NCBI RefSeq assembly: GCF_000143415.4
Contig: NW_003314304.1
Coordinates: 10,905 to 74,904 of the forward strand
Length of the DNA: 64,000 bases
Direction: 5' to 3'
DNA from: Selaginella moellendorffii
Taxonomy: Eukaryota > Streptophyta > Lycopodiopsida > Selaginellales > Selaginellaceae
The notes under the pieces were generated by a model. It was not told the DNA's origin. It made no database searches and saw nothing but the letters and a program-made list of their open reading frames with translations. This document shows, piece by piece, positions 11,031-21,973 of this stretch; within the stretch, counting starts at the first letter, position 1, and every line of letters starts with the position of its first letter. Made by a program: the position numbers and the translations under genes.

Positions 11031-11585
11031 ATGGTTAGAAAGAAGTTTACTTTTGGTCCCGAAGGCCTTTTATATGAATCTCTACCTCAATCTCTAATCT
11101 TAACTAATAATCCACCTTCACCTCTTCGTAATAATCCTTCTTTTCATTTTGAGAGCTATTGTGAAGTTTTTCCATTTGTGATCTTGAGTGCAACTGAACA
11201 AAAATTCATTCCTTATGATGTTGTTAAAAGAATTGGATTGCCTCCAATGTTTCAAGAGTGATGTCAATATTTTCTTCAAGATCTTGCTCCAAATATGGCA
11301 GGAGAGTTTAATGTAGATACATATTATCTTCAGTGTCCTATATGCAACTTTTATTTAAACAAGACAGATGGTTGCATGGGCTTGGTAAGTTTTATTGAGC
11401 ATTGTCGCAAATGCCTAAGAGTGGGTTTGGAAGATGTGCACGCATGGATGTATAAGAAAATCAAGAAAGAATTAAAAACATACAGTTATTATGATTTCAT
11501 GGTAGAGAACAATATTCCATTAGTGAACACTACATTAGTAAGTGCTGAATATGGGATATTTAGGCCACTATTTAATGTAATGTGA
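11031..11585 (+). pseudogene. Zinc-finger-like small protein, tandem copy 1, one in-frame stop
   Basis: A single frame from ATG 11031 (MVRKKFTF) to TGA 11583-11585 is broken only by TGA 11259-11261. About 184 residues would be encoded. The second half has CPIC, then HCRKC about 20 residues later, a possible C2HC zinc site. The end reads MYKKIKKEL...SAEYGIF. Copy 2 at 11844 has Arg (CGA) at the position of this stop, so a single C-to-T change explains the break. I do not recognise the family. Either a young pseudogene or a stop that is read through is possible. Confidence 0.6.
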
Positions 11586-11843
11586 AAGTCATGCATAGTT
11601 TTTTTAAAAGTTTAATTCTTTATAAGTAAAGTGGAGAATTTTATATTTCTGAGAATGATAATATTCTAGCATATATAAAGATATTATTATATATACAAGT
11701 GGTTCTGACACTGTTATAATTCCGAAGTCCCATTTTTGAGACTGACAATCTAAACTTTCAAGAACCCCTAGATCTTTTCTTAGTATAAATATCGATAAGG
11801 GATGCTTTCAACATTAAAATTTCAGTTTGTTTAGAGTGTAAAA

Positions 11844-12386
11844 ATGGCTAGGGAAAATGTTATTGCTACTCGCACTTGGCCCCCATGCATTTCATATGAG
11901 TCTCCACCTTCGTCTACAACTTCTACCAACATTCCACCCTTCCCTCCATACAATAATTGTTATGAGGTTTTTCCTTTTGTAGCCCTAAGTGTGATTGAAC
12001 AAGAGATCCCTCTTCTAGATAATGTTCTAGATGTTGCTATTAAATATGGATTGCCTCATGTGCTTCAAAAGCGATGCCAAATGTTTCTTCAAGATCTTGT
12101 TTCAGATATGGCTAAAACTTTTGAAAGAATATATTATTTCCAGTGTCCCATCTGCTACTTTTATTTAGATAAAATGTAAGGCTGTATGAGTCTAGAAACT
12201 TTTCTAGAACACTATCATAATTGCCCAAGAACTAGTGTGGAAGGTATGCATAAATGGATGTATAAGAAAATCAAGAAAGAGTTAAGAATACACAACCATT
12301 ATCATTTCATTGTGAAGAACAGTATTCCATTAATAAATACTACATCCACAAGTGCTGAATATGGTATTTTTAAGCCATCCTATTGA
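11844..12386 (+). pseudogene. Zinc-finger-like small protein, tandem copy 2, one in-frame stop
   Basis: Paralogue of 11031-11585 in the same orientation, about 260 bp downstream. It shares YEVFPF, the CPIC...H...C block, WMYKKIKKEL and a SAEYGIF-like end. The frame from ATG 11844 (MARENVIATRTW) is open to TGA 12384-12386 except for TAA 12177-12179, just after FYLDKM. Copy 1 is intact there, so the two copies were broken independently. The function is unknown. Confidence 0.6.
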
Positions 12387-12426
12387 AAATTCTAGCTACT
12401 AATAATTCTTACACTATGATATTATC

Positions 12427-12490
12427 CATCCCACCAAGTGTCCGGGCCGATATGCCAGCGAACTGGCGCCCGAGCACTTGGCGTGGAATG
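12427..12490. other. GC-rich hairpin-forming sequence
   Basis: CCAAGTG (12434-12440) pairs with CACTTGG (12475-12481). CGGGC pairs with GCCCG inside, and GCCAG-CGAA-CTGGC forms the tip. The stem is roughly 17 bp with a two-base mismatch and an asymmetric bulge, in otherwise AT-rich DNA 90 bp left of the putative DNA element. It could be a transposon-end hairpin or an RNA structure; nothing decides this. Confidence 0.45.
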
Positions 12491-12570
12491 GCACCTTCAA
12501 CTAGGGGATTTGTTCCTTTGATTTGCCAATCTCATTTAGCAAGTCATCTGACTAATGTAATATGGTTTTA

Positions 12571-12593
12571 AGCTCTATTTCGTTAAAGTGGGA
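12571..12593 (+). repeat. Left terminal inverted repeat
   Basis: Begins AGCTCTATTTCG and ends AAAGTGGGA. It is the exact reverse complement of 25705-25727. TTA precedes it. A nearby inverted TCCCACTT (12605-12612) makes a small subterminal hairpin with AAGTGGGA. Confidence 0.7.
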
Positions 12594-13011
12594 ATTGTCA
12601 TTATCCCACTTGTAAAATAAGGTTTCCAAACCTTTATATAGTATATAAATATAACAAAATTCAACTGCATTGAGGCACATGCCATTTTATTTTACACAAG
12701 GAAATGTCTACTCAATCACTTCTCCTCCCCCTGCCACTGCTTCACCTCTCTCTTCTCCTTGTCATCGTCGTCCAATTTCTTTCCATCCTTTTAATATTGG
12801 CTCAGTTGCTCCGAGTCTAGGTGGAGCCCAAGTCCCCATTCAATCTTTACTTTCCCATTATTAATAAAACAACTTCGTAGACTTCCAATAACATGCTGTA
12901 ACACTTCTAGTATAATGCAAATCCTCTCAAAGAATTGTCTTTTAATATTAATACAATTGCATGGAACCCCATGCCATAATAAGTTACATTTTTAAATAAA
13001 TACATGCCATC
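12594..13011. other. Left subterminal region of the putative element
   Basis: It contains a TATA-like run (12636-12655), half of the palindrome (TGAGGCACATGCCAT, 12671-12685) and degenerate halves near 12960 and 13003. A 65-codon Pro/Ser-rich open frame (12670-12864) follows the TATA run but has no recognisable motif. The 3' end of the minus-strand gene begins at 13012. Confidence 0.45.
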
Positions 13012-16000
13012 TCAGACTGTTGTTTTTTGCCTCCAACGCCTATACAATAATCTTGGAATTTCATCACTCTCCACACTATCAGGATTTAAACCCAATAGTA
13101 ATGCCATCTCTTCTCTAATACGTCCACGCTCATGTTCAGTGGTCGAAGAACCCATCCGGTTGAGCAGATTATGGAGATGCGGATAGTGCTTGGCTAGACA
13201 ATATACATGCCATAAATGATGACTGGTGTCTGTCTGATCAAATGGCTTCTGATATACCGTTCCATCTGCCATTTGGTTGATTTCTGCAGCCACCTCCTGG
13301 ACTGGCCGGTTCTCTATCACCATCGCTCCAAGCCGTTTTGCAAGGTCCCCCAGAACATACAGTTTCTTCTCCCTAGTTTCCATACTGCAAGAGATGGGGT
13401 GCACTGCATATGTGTGCGTGTTCGCTGCAGTTTTAATCGGCGAGTCATCGATGATGAGGATTTCACTTGAGCTAGCAGTCCAGTTCATCACTACAGCCTC
13501 TGGCTTGACGAAGATGGGCTTGCTACCCCTCACATGGACCATAGTCAAGCAATCCTCCTGCGTTAGGTGAAAGTCAAATGGTAATATTACTCGCGTCTGA
13601 TCGTGCATCATCTGTAGCAATGTTAATGCATTGTGGCGCATCATGGATGTCCAAACTCCCAATTGCAAATTGAACCCGGCCCTCTGTTTTAAGTGTCGCA
13701 TGGTCATTATTAGATCCCGCAGTTTCTCCCGTGTGATTGATGTGAATCTGTCTCTTTTGACCAACTTGCGACCGCAGGCTTTGGAGGGTGCAATGACATT
13801 CGAGGACGAGCCACGCTCATGGGAGAAAAGGACACCGTTCAGATCAAAAACGATACAGTACCTTCGCCGTGACTCTGAAATGAAATGCGTCAGCATAAAA
13901 AATGGTACAAGTCAATTTTACCATCTACAATATTAGCGAATGTTGCTCCCGATGGTCGTTGAGAGGGTTTTGGTCGAGGAAACGTGAAGGGCGGAAATAC
14001 TCTCCTCTGCAATGTGGGGTCAATCGCATCCGATGGCGTGTGGGCACATGCCATTTCAGCTGTAGACTCTGGTACAACTGGCTCAACAGTGGCATGGGGT
14101 GGTTCCGATGGCGTGTGATCACACGCCATTTCAGCTGGTGCCTCCGTTGGCAAAGTGGACATGACCGAACAGGCAGCAGGGGCGGTGTAGGGAGGTTCCA
14201 ACGGTGCGTAGTCAGACGATTGGGCACACGTTGAGTCCGTTGGAAATGAGGATACGACCGGCTCGGCGGCTGGGGCGGCCTCATGTGGGTCCAATGGCGC
14301 CTGGTCACCGTCAGTTGGATACGTGGACAAGATTGACTCAGTGGTATGGGCAGCATCAAGTGGAGCGTGGTCAGCTTGCTTGGCGTTGATATGGATAGTA
14401 GCCTCCACCAGCTCTGATGACTCTTGCAGCCAAGTAGAGTCCACTGGCGGATCCAGATGCATGTCCAAATATCTCCCTTCGATTGAGATGGTATCCTCCC
14501 GTGCTACTAAAAACAAACTCATTAGCACATTGAATCGACTATACTGTATTTACCATCAACTGCTATTGAGGAACTAGGACCGATATCACTTGAGCGCACT
14601 GCTGATTCTGAAGGATTGGACATACGTTTCGACCCTTGCTTGGCACTATCCTTCCTCGACACTAAAGGCTAGAGTTTGTAAATTAAACTGAATAATCTCT
14701 ACTTACCATTTGCTCTGCGACCTACATGGACAATGTTAGAAATGGTAAAAGGTTAGGAATGGATGTATTATTATTTACCTGATGGTTTGTCTTGTATGAC
14801 CTTCCTCCGCCGCTCTTTGGCCACCTCAGGCTGGCCATCGTCGTCATCATCGTCGTCGTCGTTATTGTGATCGTCACCATTGTGAGGACCATCCAAGTCC
14901 TCTTCGTCCTCCTCTTCTTCGTCCTCCTCTTCTTTGTCCTCCTCTTCGTCCTTCTGCTCTTCTTGCTCATTATCTTTCTCTGGCTCCTTATCCCCCTCCT
15001 GCATTTCTTCCATAGGCTGCTCAGGCTGGATGGCTTGTTCTTCCAGGACCATCTTGGGAAAATCATCTGGCCGAGTCTCCATCTCAAAATACAAGACATC
15101 CATAGCCTGTTTTAGTGCGTGACCTAGGACCGTATCCTCACCCGACTGTCTTAACATGGTTTCTGCACGTTCTTGCACCCTTCGAAGACGACGAGATGAG
15201 AAAAACGTGGCCCTGCCTTGAAAAGCTTCCCTCATCCATTGTACCTCTCCATTGAGATTGGGGAAGGGGAGTCCGCCATAGGAATCTGAGTCATGAGGTG
15301 GTGACTGCCTGCTTTCACTCAGCCCTTGATCTGCAATGAATGGCATGAGCACACACGCCATAACCGCGAGGCATTACCTATCATCTTTTCGTTGCCCTTC
15401 TTCCTTTTCGAATCAAACGCCTCTGATCTCGATGACTGTCCAACGTGCTTTCGCTTTTTATGACCACTGTCAGTTTGAGCTTGGCTGGTGCTTGCCTGGT
15501 TTGCCTTTGAAGAAGTTTCTCCTGCAAGGAATGGCATGAGACCACACGCCATTGCAAATATAATTTGTACCTCCTTTTTTCCTATTGCTTTTCTGTTTGT
15601 CCTTCTTCGATGCGCCACCAGTGCGCTTTTCAGTCCTCGTGTCTGAATATTCACAACGATCTATAATCAAAATGGCGTGAGGCCTCACGTGACCTTACCT
15701 TGTGCAAGTTGTGAGCTCGGCCCAACATGGGTATCTTCAACAGTAGCTGTTAACGCCATTTCAGCATCTGGGGGTGGCCACGCTCCTGCATACAGAGCTT
15801 GTGAGATAACATTTAAACTTAAAGTGCGTACTCACCAGGTTCGCAGAGAAGATACTGTTTTTCTTTGGCAACTGTAATTATATGCTCCATTGAAGTCACC
15901 TCTTCAATGGAGTTTGTCACCGCAACACACAGGACACCCTTGAGTAGTGCGGCTCGAAAGAATAGTCCGCCACAGTTGTACTCGACAACGCATTTGCCCT

Positions 16001-18391
16001 TGGAGTCGGAAGCAGGTGACCCACCCGCTATTGCGTTGAAGACCCAGGTGAGCATTTCCCATGCTGCACCTGGAGCTTTCTTTGGATTCGAAAGCTCCAT
16101 AGCCGTCTTCAGTTCCTCAGGCACGGGTAAATTGACCTCCCTCAGATCAATTCGATTGGCCTTGTCGAACGACGCTGGGAAGTCACTCCAGTCCCACTCT
16201 GCTGCAGGACCAATAACAAGGGCGAGTGTGAAGATGCGGACATTCGTCAGTATCTTCTTCTTAGCCATTATCCCATGGATCTCCCGCATCTCCTTGCCTT
16301 TCAACCGAGCCTTCACCTCGTTCAAGGCCTTCCAGAACTTGTGATAGGATTCGGAGTCATAGATCATATAGTGGACTGAAGATTCCACCTCCGCAAGTCC
16401 CACCATTAAGTCAATGATGGAGCTGACTTCGTCTGCATGAGTGATCTCCTCGTTTGTGAAGTCCATCACACAAAAGATGTTCTTGACCTGCTCATCTCCG
16501 CGGGAAACGATGCTCCTCCACCTTTGATCCTCATCCGAATTCAAGTATACCCGGTAAGGTTCTCGATAGGCCTCTGCTGCGGGGTCGAGCTGTTTCTGAA
16601 GCCGGCGGTCGACATCAATCTTAATGAAATTTGGATACTGATCCAACTTCTCAGCTTTACTTTTCGTGGCATCCCGCAGCAGATCGATGAACTTGGGGGC
16701 CCCCTTCACGTACTCGTCGATGTCTTCATTTGACAACTCCAGCGCTTCCATCATCTCTTGCGTGGTGTCGATGCTCACCCTCTCCACGGCCACTTGCTCG
16801 AAGATCCAATCCTTCAATAGCGCACGAGCTCTCAGAGTCGTGCACAAGTCCTCGTATGTCACAATATGGCCGGGAGTCATTTTGGTCTTGTTGAAGACAA
16901 CCTCACCACGTAGAAGAGCATTAGCCACTGTCAGAAGGTCGTCGTCGTCTAGAGACCGCGAGAAACGCAAGGCGTTGAGCTTCAAATCATTGGGCTTCCG
17001 GCCGTCCTCCACACCCATTGAGTTTGGCAACTCCCCGTCATGGTACCTCCTCAGCACATCTACCCATTTGTCAAAAACAACTTTTGTCGCGAGTAGAATG
17101 TTATGGATGCTGAGTGTGTCATTGCCCCCAGTGTTTTCGAGAGAAGACTCGAGAATTCCTGCAATGGAAATGGCGTGAGGCCACATGCTATGCCACATAC
17201 AACGAGGCTTACCTGCCAGGCGCTAGTTGCTAGTGCACGTCCTTGTCCTGGTTTTTGTGGCTTCTTCAGTTGAACCCAGAGCTTCCGTGTTCGTGCCAAT
17301 GTCTCGTGCAGACCCGATTTGTAGCACGTTTCTTGCTTGACATTCTGCGCGTGGGAGATGTATATGATAGATCGGAGGGGCGAGTTGCCTTTTATCAGGC
17401 GGACAACTCTTGTCTTGAAGACTTTCTTCACCTCCTCGCCCACCATAATATCCACAACTATCTCTTGCATCGCTAAGCTAGAATGCTGCTCGGAGACGGC
17501 ATAGAACCGGATGTTCTGATCGTCCAACACCTTCCTATTGATCAAGTCTGGAAACCTCATCTCGCCCTTCATTTTTTGGTAGTAGGGGATCACGTCTGCG
17601 ATGTCGGGTGTTACTGGACTTGCCAGCATCTTCTGCTTCAATTTCTCCACCCACTCATCAGATACTAGCCTGTGGTTGTATTTGCTTTGGATGTCGATAC
17701 GGCTCACGTCGATTGTATATACTTTGTTGGAATAGTAACAAGTACTATTATCTGCGACGATTTTTGCTGCCTCTTCTTGCTCTTTCTGCTCTTTGCGGCT
17801 CTTCTTTTTGGTGGGTGTAGTGTTCGAACCCGAGGCAATGGCATCACTGAGTAGCTTCTTTTTTGGAGCAGGAGAGTCGGACGTCGGCTTGAGCTTGACC
17901 ACCCTTTTCTGCTTCGAGGTAGTTTCCAGATCGACCCCCTTCCCCTTTGCTTCGCGAACTGGAGTCACTCTCAACGGCTCAATGTTGGAATATAGTTTTT
18001 GAACATCGCCGTAGGTGAGGTCCGTGGATTCCATGTGATCTTCATAGACCCGCAGCGTCTTTGAAATTGTGGGCCTCCTGGACAACCTCTCCCTAGCTCC
18101 CTCTAGGAATTCCTCATAGCCGCTGCCCCCCTCCGGGAAGCTGCTAGGATGTGCAAGGTGGATCTTGAAGGCAGACGCTGTCTCTACCACAAGTGCCAGT
18201 CCATATTCTTGCATGGAATTGCATGGAGTGTCTGTCACTTGGATGAGGATCCCCATGCATTCTTTTCTCCCACCATCTATGTTGTACAGCCTCAGATCCT
18301 CGCCTTCTATCCCGAAAGTCCAACTGGTGAGCTCCTCCCCCTTCTCTGCATCCACATTGACAGTGGCTGGAAGAAGAACGCAATTCCTCGC
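13012..18391 (-). CDS. Giant element-encoded protein: ParB-like region, acidic middle, HAD/FCP1-like C-terminus
   Basis: Exons in transcription order: A 18391-17213, B 17147(or 17158)-15836, C 15785-15699, D 15660-15571, E 15521-15378, F 15330-14779, G 14721-14707 (15 nt), H 14661-14554, I 14506-13922, J 13874-13012. From B onward every junction is phase 1 and joins open frames, giving about 1,640 residues. Exon A holds a region reminiscent of ParB/sulfiredoxin folds (VYTIDVSRIDI...YAVSEQHSSLA), where the usual DGxHR is altered. Exon F ends in a long Glu/Asp run, and exon I is a Pro-rich repeat. Exon J begins CIVFDLNGVL and has LIIDDSP, an FCP1-like HAD phosphatase pattern with Asn for the second Asp, so activity is doubtful. 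The A/B junction is the weak point: the best acceptor (17159) shifts phase, while 17148 keeps it. The start codon lies upstream and is unresolved. Confidence 0.6.
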
Positions 18392-18837
18392 CTGTTCAGA
18401 AATGCACAACAATTAGAGCTGACAGATGAAAAGCTAGTAGCTGGAAATAACGTGAGGCCACACGCCATTCACCACTGCATCAGATGTCTTGAGGCTGCAT
18501 CCTAAGATGGCGTGAGGCTACACGCCATCTGTAACCGGACTGCACTCGAGAGCCCAATCGGTGCATGCCAATGCTGCTACTGAATGGCATGTGGCCTCAT
18601 GCCATTTTCTACTTGGCCTAAAAGACTTACCATTTGAAGCCGAATGGAGGCGTGACAACCGGACTCGCTGGCGAATGTGCACTGTGTGTGCAGCGGATCG
18701 TAGCAGCAAGGCTACTCTGCCACTTACAGTTGGAGAGTGGCGCTGAAATCTCCCGGGACGCCAAGTGGGCTGCGTGTGGGTGGCGGAGTGGGAGGCGGAG
18801 TTGGCGGCGAAGTTACAAACTGGGTGTGTCTTGAAGT

Positions 18838-18998
18838 GGACGCCGATGCACACGAGCGCGATGCGAGCGCGAGTGTGATGCAAGCGCGAGTGTGATGCAA
18901 GCGCGAGTGTGATGCAAGCGCGAGTGGACGCCGATGCACACGAGAAACCTGTAGAGAAGTGGGAGCGTGATGCGAGCGCGAGTGTGCGAGCGCGAGTA
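18838..18998 (+). repeat. GC-rich minisatellite A
   Basis: A 17-bp unit, GCGCGAGTGTGATGCAA, is repeated about three times in tandem (about 18867-18912) and is followed by partial variants such as GCGCGAGTGTGCGAGCGCGAGTA. The segment GGACGCCGATGCACACGAG occurs on both sides (18839 and 18923). The region is CpG-rich compared with its surroundings. Confidence 0.8.
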
Positions 18999-19890
18999 CG
19001 AAGCAAAATGCAAAACCTAACCTCACACGCGCGAAATGTCACGACGGTTGGTAATCCCGCCACGTCATCATTTCTCGGACTTGGGCGCCACCATTAATTT
19101 CTGGATCGGCGCGCGCATGCGTGAAATCCAAAAGAAATCCGCAACGTCATCATTCCTCGGACTGCATGCACGCGAAATCCAAAAGAAAGATCATGATTGG
19201 GATATCATTTAATACCCTCGCTATATTTATACCATGCATGATTGGATATTCCAAAGCATCTTGTATTTCCAAAAATGCCAGATGTTCAGCTAAATAAATT
19301 GTCAGAGGATGACGTTCAAGCATGTGGGCTCATACAATTTTGATCCCCAAAAATGCACCAAAAAATGCTCGGCGTCATCTAGCGTTATCTCTTGAATGGC
19401 GTGGGGCCGCATGCCATTTTCAGGAGCACATAGGAGTATATTCCTAGAATATTCTGACACGCGCGAGATTGTTTTGAGTTTCCTGGAGATCCAACCGTTA
19501 GATCGCAACTAGATTTTACAGAATGGTATACAATGTCCTTTTTGATGACCCTGCAAAGAAGCATCTCGATCGGACACCACATGAGACCACACGAGCCTTA
19601 CAATGTTTTAGGGGCATTTGCCATAGATCCGACCGTTATTTTGCTCCAAGATTCTACAATTTGGTGTGCATTGACCTTTCCATCGACACTGCAAAGGGAC
19701 ATCACAATCAGATGCGGGATCACAAGAAACCAACTTCACTAACTCTGGTTTCACCAAGATCTACGTAAGGAGTTATGAAATGAAAGGACCCTCTCTATTG
19801 AAATGTGTTTATGGTCCTAGGGGCATTGTGACATATCCAAGGATTTTGCATCAAGTTCTGTATTTGCATGTTTATCAAGCTACTGAATTG

Positions 19891-19917
19891 CTAAACCCTA
19901 AACCCTAAACCCTAAAC
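19891..19917 (+). repeat. Interstitial telomere-like tract 1
   Basis: Four units of the plant telomere repeat CCCTAAA (first unit partial) sit inside copy 1 of the tandem duplication. Confidence 0.85.
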
Positions 19918-20761
19918 ATGTGGCAAATGCTGCGTGAAGAAAGATGCCCTTTCTGGGCAAATGCTGTAAGAGGCAGATGCCGAGCAGATGTATCTCAGGC
20001 TAGTGAAGGGGACAAACGAAATCTAGCAACCAAAGGAATGTAAGCAACCAAAGGAATGTAAGTAGGGCATGTGTTTGTAAGTTTAAAAATGCCTCAACCA
20101 CTTAAATTCCCAAGTAAATAAAGCTGTTTCTATTTTTGGTACAGGTAAACTTTATAGCGTGTGGGCTCATGCAATTTTGAACCCAAAAATGCACCAAAAA
20201 ATGCTCGACTAGCATTATTCTTTGAATGGCGTGTGGCCTTATATTGCCATAAATGACACAGCATAATTATTCCTTTACACGGCAAATAATCTTGGAGCAC
20301 ATAGGAGTATATTCCTAGAATATTCTGACACGCGCGAGATTGTTTTGAGTTTCCTGGAGATCCAACCGTTAGATCGCAACTAGATTTTACAGAATGGTAT
20401 ACAATGTCCTTCTTGATGACCCTGCAAAGAAGCATCTCGATCGGACACCACATGAGACCACACGAGCCTTACAATGTTTCAAGGGCATTTGCCATAGATC
20501 CGACCGTTATTTTGCTCCAAGATTCTACAATTTGGTGTGCATTGACCTTTCCATCGACACTGCAAAGGGACATCACAATCAGATGCGGGATCACAAGAAA
20601 CCAACTTCACTAACTCTGGTTTCACCAAGATCTACATAAGGAGTTATGAAATGAAAGGACCCTCTCTATTGAAATGTGTTTATGGTCCTAGGGGCATTGT
20701 GACATATCCAAGGATTTTGCATCAAGTTCTGTATTTGCATGTTTATCAAACTACTGAATTG

Positions 20762-20788
20762 CTAAACCTTAAACCCTAAACCCTAAAC
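20762..20788 (+). repeat. Interstitial telomere-like tract 2
   Basis: The duplicate of 19891-19917 in copy 2 of the tandem unit, with one C-to-T change in its first full unit. Confidence 0.85.
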
Positions 20789-21412
20789 ATGTGGCAAATG
20801 CTGTGTGAAGAAAGATGCCCTTTCTGGGCAAATGCTGTAAGAGGCAGATGCCGAGCAGATGTATCTCAGGCTAGTGAAGGGGACAAACGAAAGCTAGCAA
20901 CCAAAGGAATGTAAGCAACCAAAGGAATGTAAGTAGGGCATGTGTTTGTAAGTTTAAAAATGCCTCAACCACTTAAATTCCCAAGTAAATAAAGCTGTTT
21001 CTATTTTTGGTACAGGTAAACTTTATAGCGTGTGGGCTCATGCAATTTTGAACCCAAAAATGCACCAAAAGATGCTCGACTAGCATTATTCTTTGAATGG
21101 CATGTGGCCTTATATTGCCATAAATGGACGTACACACACAGCATAATTATTCGTTTACACAGCGAATAATCTTGGCGCGGATCGCTGACATGGCATGGCA
21201 AAGTTCGAATCACTGACATGGCACAGCTGGATCAAGGCAAGGACATGATGTGACAAAGTTCAACCTCCGACAGCAAAGTCTAGAAGCTACTCAGTTTGAA
21301 ATTTGTCAGAGGAATCATAAGATCTGGTTTGTCAGAGGATTTGATGTGACGTTCAAGCGTGTGTTATTTTTGAATTCTCGAACTCATTCCTAGGTCTATC
21401 ATTTTTGTGCGC

Positions 21413-21630
21413 CGTGTTCTTGGTTCCGCTGAGCGCAGTGAGCGCTGCTTGTGTAAGCGGCGTTGTGAGCTGTGGTTTATGCGTCTACAAGCGTTGCGGC
21501 ATTGCGAGCGCCATTGCGAGCGGCAGTTTATGCGAGTGGCAGTTTGTGCGAGCGGCGCTACGAGCAGTTGCGGTGTTGCGAGCGGCGCTACGAGTAGTTG
21601 CGGTGTTGCGAGCGGCACTGTCTTTGGTGT
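21413..21630 (+). repeat. GC-rich minisatellite B
   Basis: Overlapping repeats are built on GCGAGCGGC. The clearest is a 30-bp unit, GAGCGGCGCTACGAGNAGTT plus GCGGTGTTGC, seen twice (about 21549-21610) with partial units on each side. It lies upstream of the transposase leader, mirroring minisatellite A upstream of the minus-strand gene. Confidence 0.75.
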
Positions 21631-21973
21631 GGCTACCGCTTCCTCTTGATATTCGGCACTTGTGCTTCCTGGTATGTTCACCATGGAATGGTTTAGGACC
21701 ACATTTAGAAATGGCATGAGGCCACATGCCATCTTGGGCCCTTGCAATTTCATGGCTAGCGTATTGTCATGTATGTTTTTACTTGCCTGCAGCTGTGTGT
21801 ATATCAAGATGGCATGAGGCCTCATGCCAATTTTGTGAATGCGAAATTTCACGTGGGTGTCAATAGCATGTTTGAATAATGGCATGTGGCCTCATGCTAT
21901 TTGGTATGTTATGATTTAGGCCATTCTCCAATCATTTTTTGTATGGTCTTAACTTCTTTTCTGCACTTTCAGA

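Larger units (their letters stand above)
19321..21175 (+). repeat. Tandem duplication of an ~850-bp unit (two full copies plus a partial third)
   Basis: The word GTGGGCTCAT starts copies at 19324, 20161 and 21032 (periods of 837 and 871 bp). Copies 1 and 2 match nearly base for base over most of their length, including a palindrome, a telomere-like tract and a doubled AAGCAACCAAAGGAATGT. Copy 2 has about 33 extra bases after its palindrome, and copy 3 shares that version before ending near 21175. No protein frame is conserved between copies. Confidence 0.92.
18392..21972. other. Non-coding centre between the divergent element genes
   Basis: It holds the leader introns of both genes, eight full palindromes, two GC-rich minisatellites, a tandem duplication and telomere-like tracts, and probably the promoters. 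A good minus-strand donor (GTAAGT at 18630-18625) suggests a leader exon ending at 18631, spliced over three palindromes to 18391. On plus, a pyrimidine-rich acceptor ends at 21972, one base before the transposase ATG. No long ORF here looks coding: the 181-codon minus frame (18518-19063) is low-complexity Ala/Ser/His/Arg from the minisatellite. Confidence 0.65.

Noticed and set aside
12670-12864. 65-codon Pro/Ser-rich plus-strand frame after a TATA-like run
   Set aside because: No motif, no homologue recognised, and no splice context; listed only as part of the subterminal region.
14792-15115. Hydrophobic plus-strand frame rich in Val, Leu and Phe
   Set aside because: It is the complement of the Glu/Asp-rich exon F of the minus-strand gene.
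18518-19063. 181-codon minus frame in the element centre
   Set aside because: Its Ala/Ser/His/Arg-rich sequence comes from the minisatellite and palindromes; non-ATG or uncertain start and no domain.
19321-21175. Array-like repeats considered as a CRISPR
   Set aside because: Units are about 850 bp and the palindromes are dispersed, not regularly spaced with unique spacers; the genome is eukaryotic.
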